The notes under the pieces: model-generated | Database searches by the model: none | Told to the model about the DNA's origin: nothing | What the model saw: only the letters and a program-made list of their open reading frames with translations | DNA from: Eubacteriales bacterium | GTDB taxonomy: Bacteria > Bacillota > Clostridia > Peptostreptococcales > Anaerovoracaceae | Length of the DNA: 6,032 nt | Direction: 5' to 3' | Assembly: GCA_028691625.1 (NCBI GenBank) | Contig: JAQUYZ010000123.1 | Location: 1 to 6,032 of the forward strand | Shown: piece by piece, positions 4,747 through 6,032 of the stretch | Numbering within the stretch: position 1 is the first letter of the stretch | Layout of the letters: every line of letters starts with the position of its first letter | Position numbers and translations under genes: made by a program

Positions 4747-6032
4747 TTACATCGGATTTGCTTTGATGTATTCCAACTCATCTTCAAAGTCGGAGCCGAG
4801 GAAATATTTCGGCGGAGTGAGATCCTCACCGCGCTGCTTGGCTTCCCAGCCGGCTTTAACCTTATCCGGCGTTGCGGGCAGCGAGTACACGCGTACGCCG
4901 CAGGCATTGTTGATCGCGTTGATCACTGCCATATGCCCGGAGGACTGGTAGCACTCTGAGCAGCCGCAGGAACCGTGTGGTCCGGCTGGACGCGGAGTCT
5001 CTGAAAACAGAAGATTGATCTCATCCGGAATCATATCGATGGTCGGAATCCCGCAGCCTACCATATTGCCGTGTTTGTTCTCCGCATTGTAGTCTTCGCT
5101 GAGCGCAAAGCCAATGCTGTGGGATATACCGCCGTAAGCCTGGCCCTCTACAGAAAGCTTGTTTCCGATGACGCCTACGTCTGATACACAGGTATATTTG
5201 AGAACCTTCGTCTTGCCTGTTTTGACATCGACTTCCACCAATGAAACATTGACGCCGTACATATAGGTCGGATTCTTTTCGCCCTGGCCCGTGTTGGGAT
5301 GGAGTCCCGGAGGCAACCCAATATTGAACTGGTCATAGTGACCGATGTATTTGGTCGGAATCCCTTCTGCCGCCATCTCTTCATAGGTACGATAACTTCC
5401 GTCGGGCTTTCTCATGGCATCCATCAATTTGTTGGCCGCATCGATGGTGGCGTTGCCTCCCATGTAATGGCAGCGGCTGGCAGCCGCAAGTCCCGTATCC
5501 GGGCAGGTCTTGCTGTCGTTCATAATCAGCTTGACTTGATCCGCAGTAACACCGAGGGGCTCCAATGCCTTTACGCAATGGGTAAGGGCTCCGATATCGC
5601 CGCCCTGGCCTACGTCCTCCCATGTATTGAAATGTGTGAAGGTTCCGTCCGCATTCATTTCGATGGCAACCTCGGCAGAGTCAAACATGCCGATGGTGAT
5701 GATAAATCCACCCAAACTCATCCCGACGCCCACATGTCTTCCTTCCTTCTTTGCCGCATCCGCTTCCGCCTTGTATGCATCATAGTAAGGCTTCGCTTTC
5801 TCCAGCAGATCGGGGTAAATATAATCATGGTACGGGCAGCTGTTGATGGTCAGATCACCGGGTCTTGCCGCATTGTTGTATCGGAACTGCCATGGATCGA
5901 TGCCTGCCTTTTCCGCGGCCATGTCGATCAGGGCTTCCGTTGCGGTATAGATCTGAGGTGCTCCGAATCCGCGGTAAGGAGCACAGAACGCATTATTGGT
6001 GGAACCGCCGCGGGCGAGTCCTTTAAAGTTTG
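4747..6032 (-). CDS. Molybdopterin-dependent aldehyde oxidoreductase (xanthine dehydrogenase family), C-terminal half
   Basis: This is the C-terminal part (427 residues) of the large molybdopterin-binding region of a Mop-type aldehyde oxidoreductase, which oxidises aldehydes to acids with water as oxygen source. The gene enters from the right edge, and the Fe-S and N-terminal parts lie outside. In fragment numbering, RGFGAPQ (20-26) is the conserved arginine loop near the cofactor. WEDVGQGGDIGALTH matches the family's glutamine-glycine cofactor-binding loop. QAYGGISHSIGFALSEDY is the next family block. GSCGCSEC (353-360) followed by SSGHMAVINAINNACGVR is the equivalent of the GxxGxGE active-site loop, with E359 in the place of the catalytic glutamate. 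The tail after E359 is 68 residues, about 30 longer than I recall for the Desulfovibrio gigas enzyme. The substrate cannot be told. The DVU_1558- and DVU_1557-like genes downstream support the Mop-type identity over a xanthine dehydrogenase. Confidence 0.93.
   Translation of the reverse strand, partial: NFKGLARGGSTNNAFCAPYRGFGAPQIYTATEALIDMAAEKAGIDPWQFRYNNAARPGDLTINSCPYHDYIYPDLLEKAKPYYDAYKAEADAAKKEGRHVGVGMSLGGFIITIGMFDSAEVAIEMNADGTFTHFNTWEDVGQGGDIGALTHCVKALEPLGVTADQVKLIMNDSKTCPDTGLAAASRCHYMGGNATIDAANKLMDAMRKPDGSYRTYEEMAAEGIPTKYIGHYDQFNIGLPPGLHPNTGQGEKNPTYMYGVNVSLVEVDVKTGKTKVLKYTCVSDVGVIGNKLSVEGQAYGGISHSIGFALSEDYNAENKHGNMVGCGIPTIDMIPDEINLLFSETPRPAGPHGSCGCSECYQSSGHMAVINAINNACGVRVYSLPATPDKVKAGWEAKQRGEDLTPPKYFLGSDFEDELEYIKANPM

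Noticed and set aside
5923..6032. Starting the aldehyde oxidoreductase at the ATG at 5922
   Set aside because: The frame is open up to the window edge and encodes the conserved RGFGAPQ loop upstream of that ATG, so the methionine is internal.

Overview
The window looks like part of the chromosome of an anaerobic, Gram-positive Clostridia-type bacterium. The reasons are strong purine-rich ribosome binding sites (GGGAGG, AAGGAGA), moderate GC, a molybdopterin aldehyde oxidoreductase with its iron-sulfur/flavin companion, a ComFB-family protein and a chemotaxis receptor with a SigD-like promoter. This placement is inferred from gene content and signals. No rRNA or other marker gene is present. 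Every gene I can support lies on the minus strand, so transcription runs from high to low coordinates.

In transcription order, the right end (6032 to 4747) holds the C-terminal half of a xanthine dehydrogenase/aldehyde oxidoreductase-family molybdoenzyme. A 134-base gap follows, with a perfect 12-bp hairpin and a strong extended -10 promoter. Next (4612 to 2549) comes a large multi-cofactor protein: a GltD-like Fe-S and flavin part, a two-cluster ferredoxin part and an HdrD-like double CCG part. It belongs to the family annotated as pyridine nucleotide-disulfide oxidoreductase/dicluster-binding protein (DVU_1558-like). Four bases beyond the end of its readable frame is a 71-codon four-cysteine protein of the DVU_1557 redox family. 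These three genes form the core of an aldehyde oxidoreductase cluster known from Desulfovibrio and many Clostridia. They probably supply a redox partner or maturation function to the molybdoenzyme.

The most notable feature is an in-frame TAA at 2549-2551 in the DVU_1558-like gene. The same frame stays open for 59 more codons (2548 to 2372) and encodes a convincing protein tail with TYWVQY and AYSHRM motifs. It ends at a TGA just before the next start, and no usable start codon lies near its beginning. The conserved C-terminal domain therefore appears cut off by one nonsense codon, unless the stop is read through or is a sequence error.

Downstream the theme changes to signalling. A 115-codon ComFB-family protein (1994 to 1647), from a family recently linked to cyclic dinucleotide binding, is preceded by two tandem 33-bp repeats and followed by a clear terminator. 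A methyl-accepting chemotaxis protein with tandem HAMP-type modules then starts at 1403 and leaves the window at base 1 before its signalling tip. A SigD-like motif sits about 88 bases upstream of it. No tRNA, rRNA, CRISPR array, insertion sequence or riboswitch was recognised, and no gene-free stretch exceeds 300 bases.
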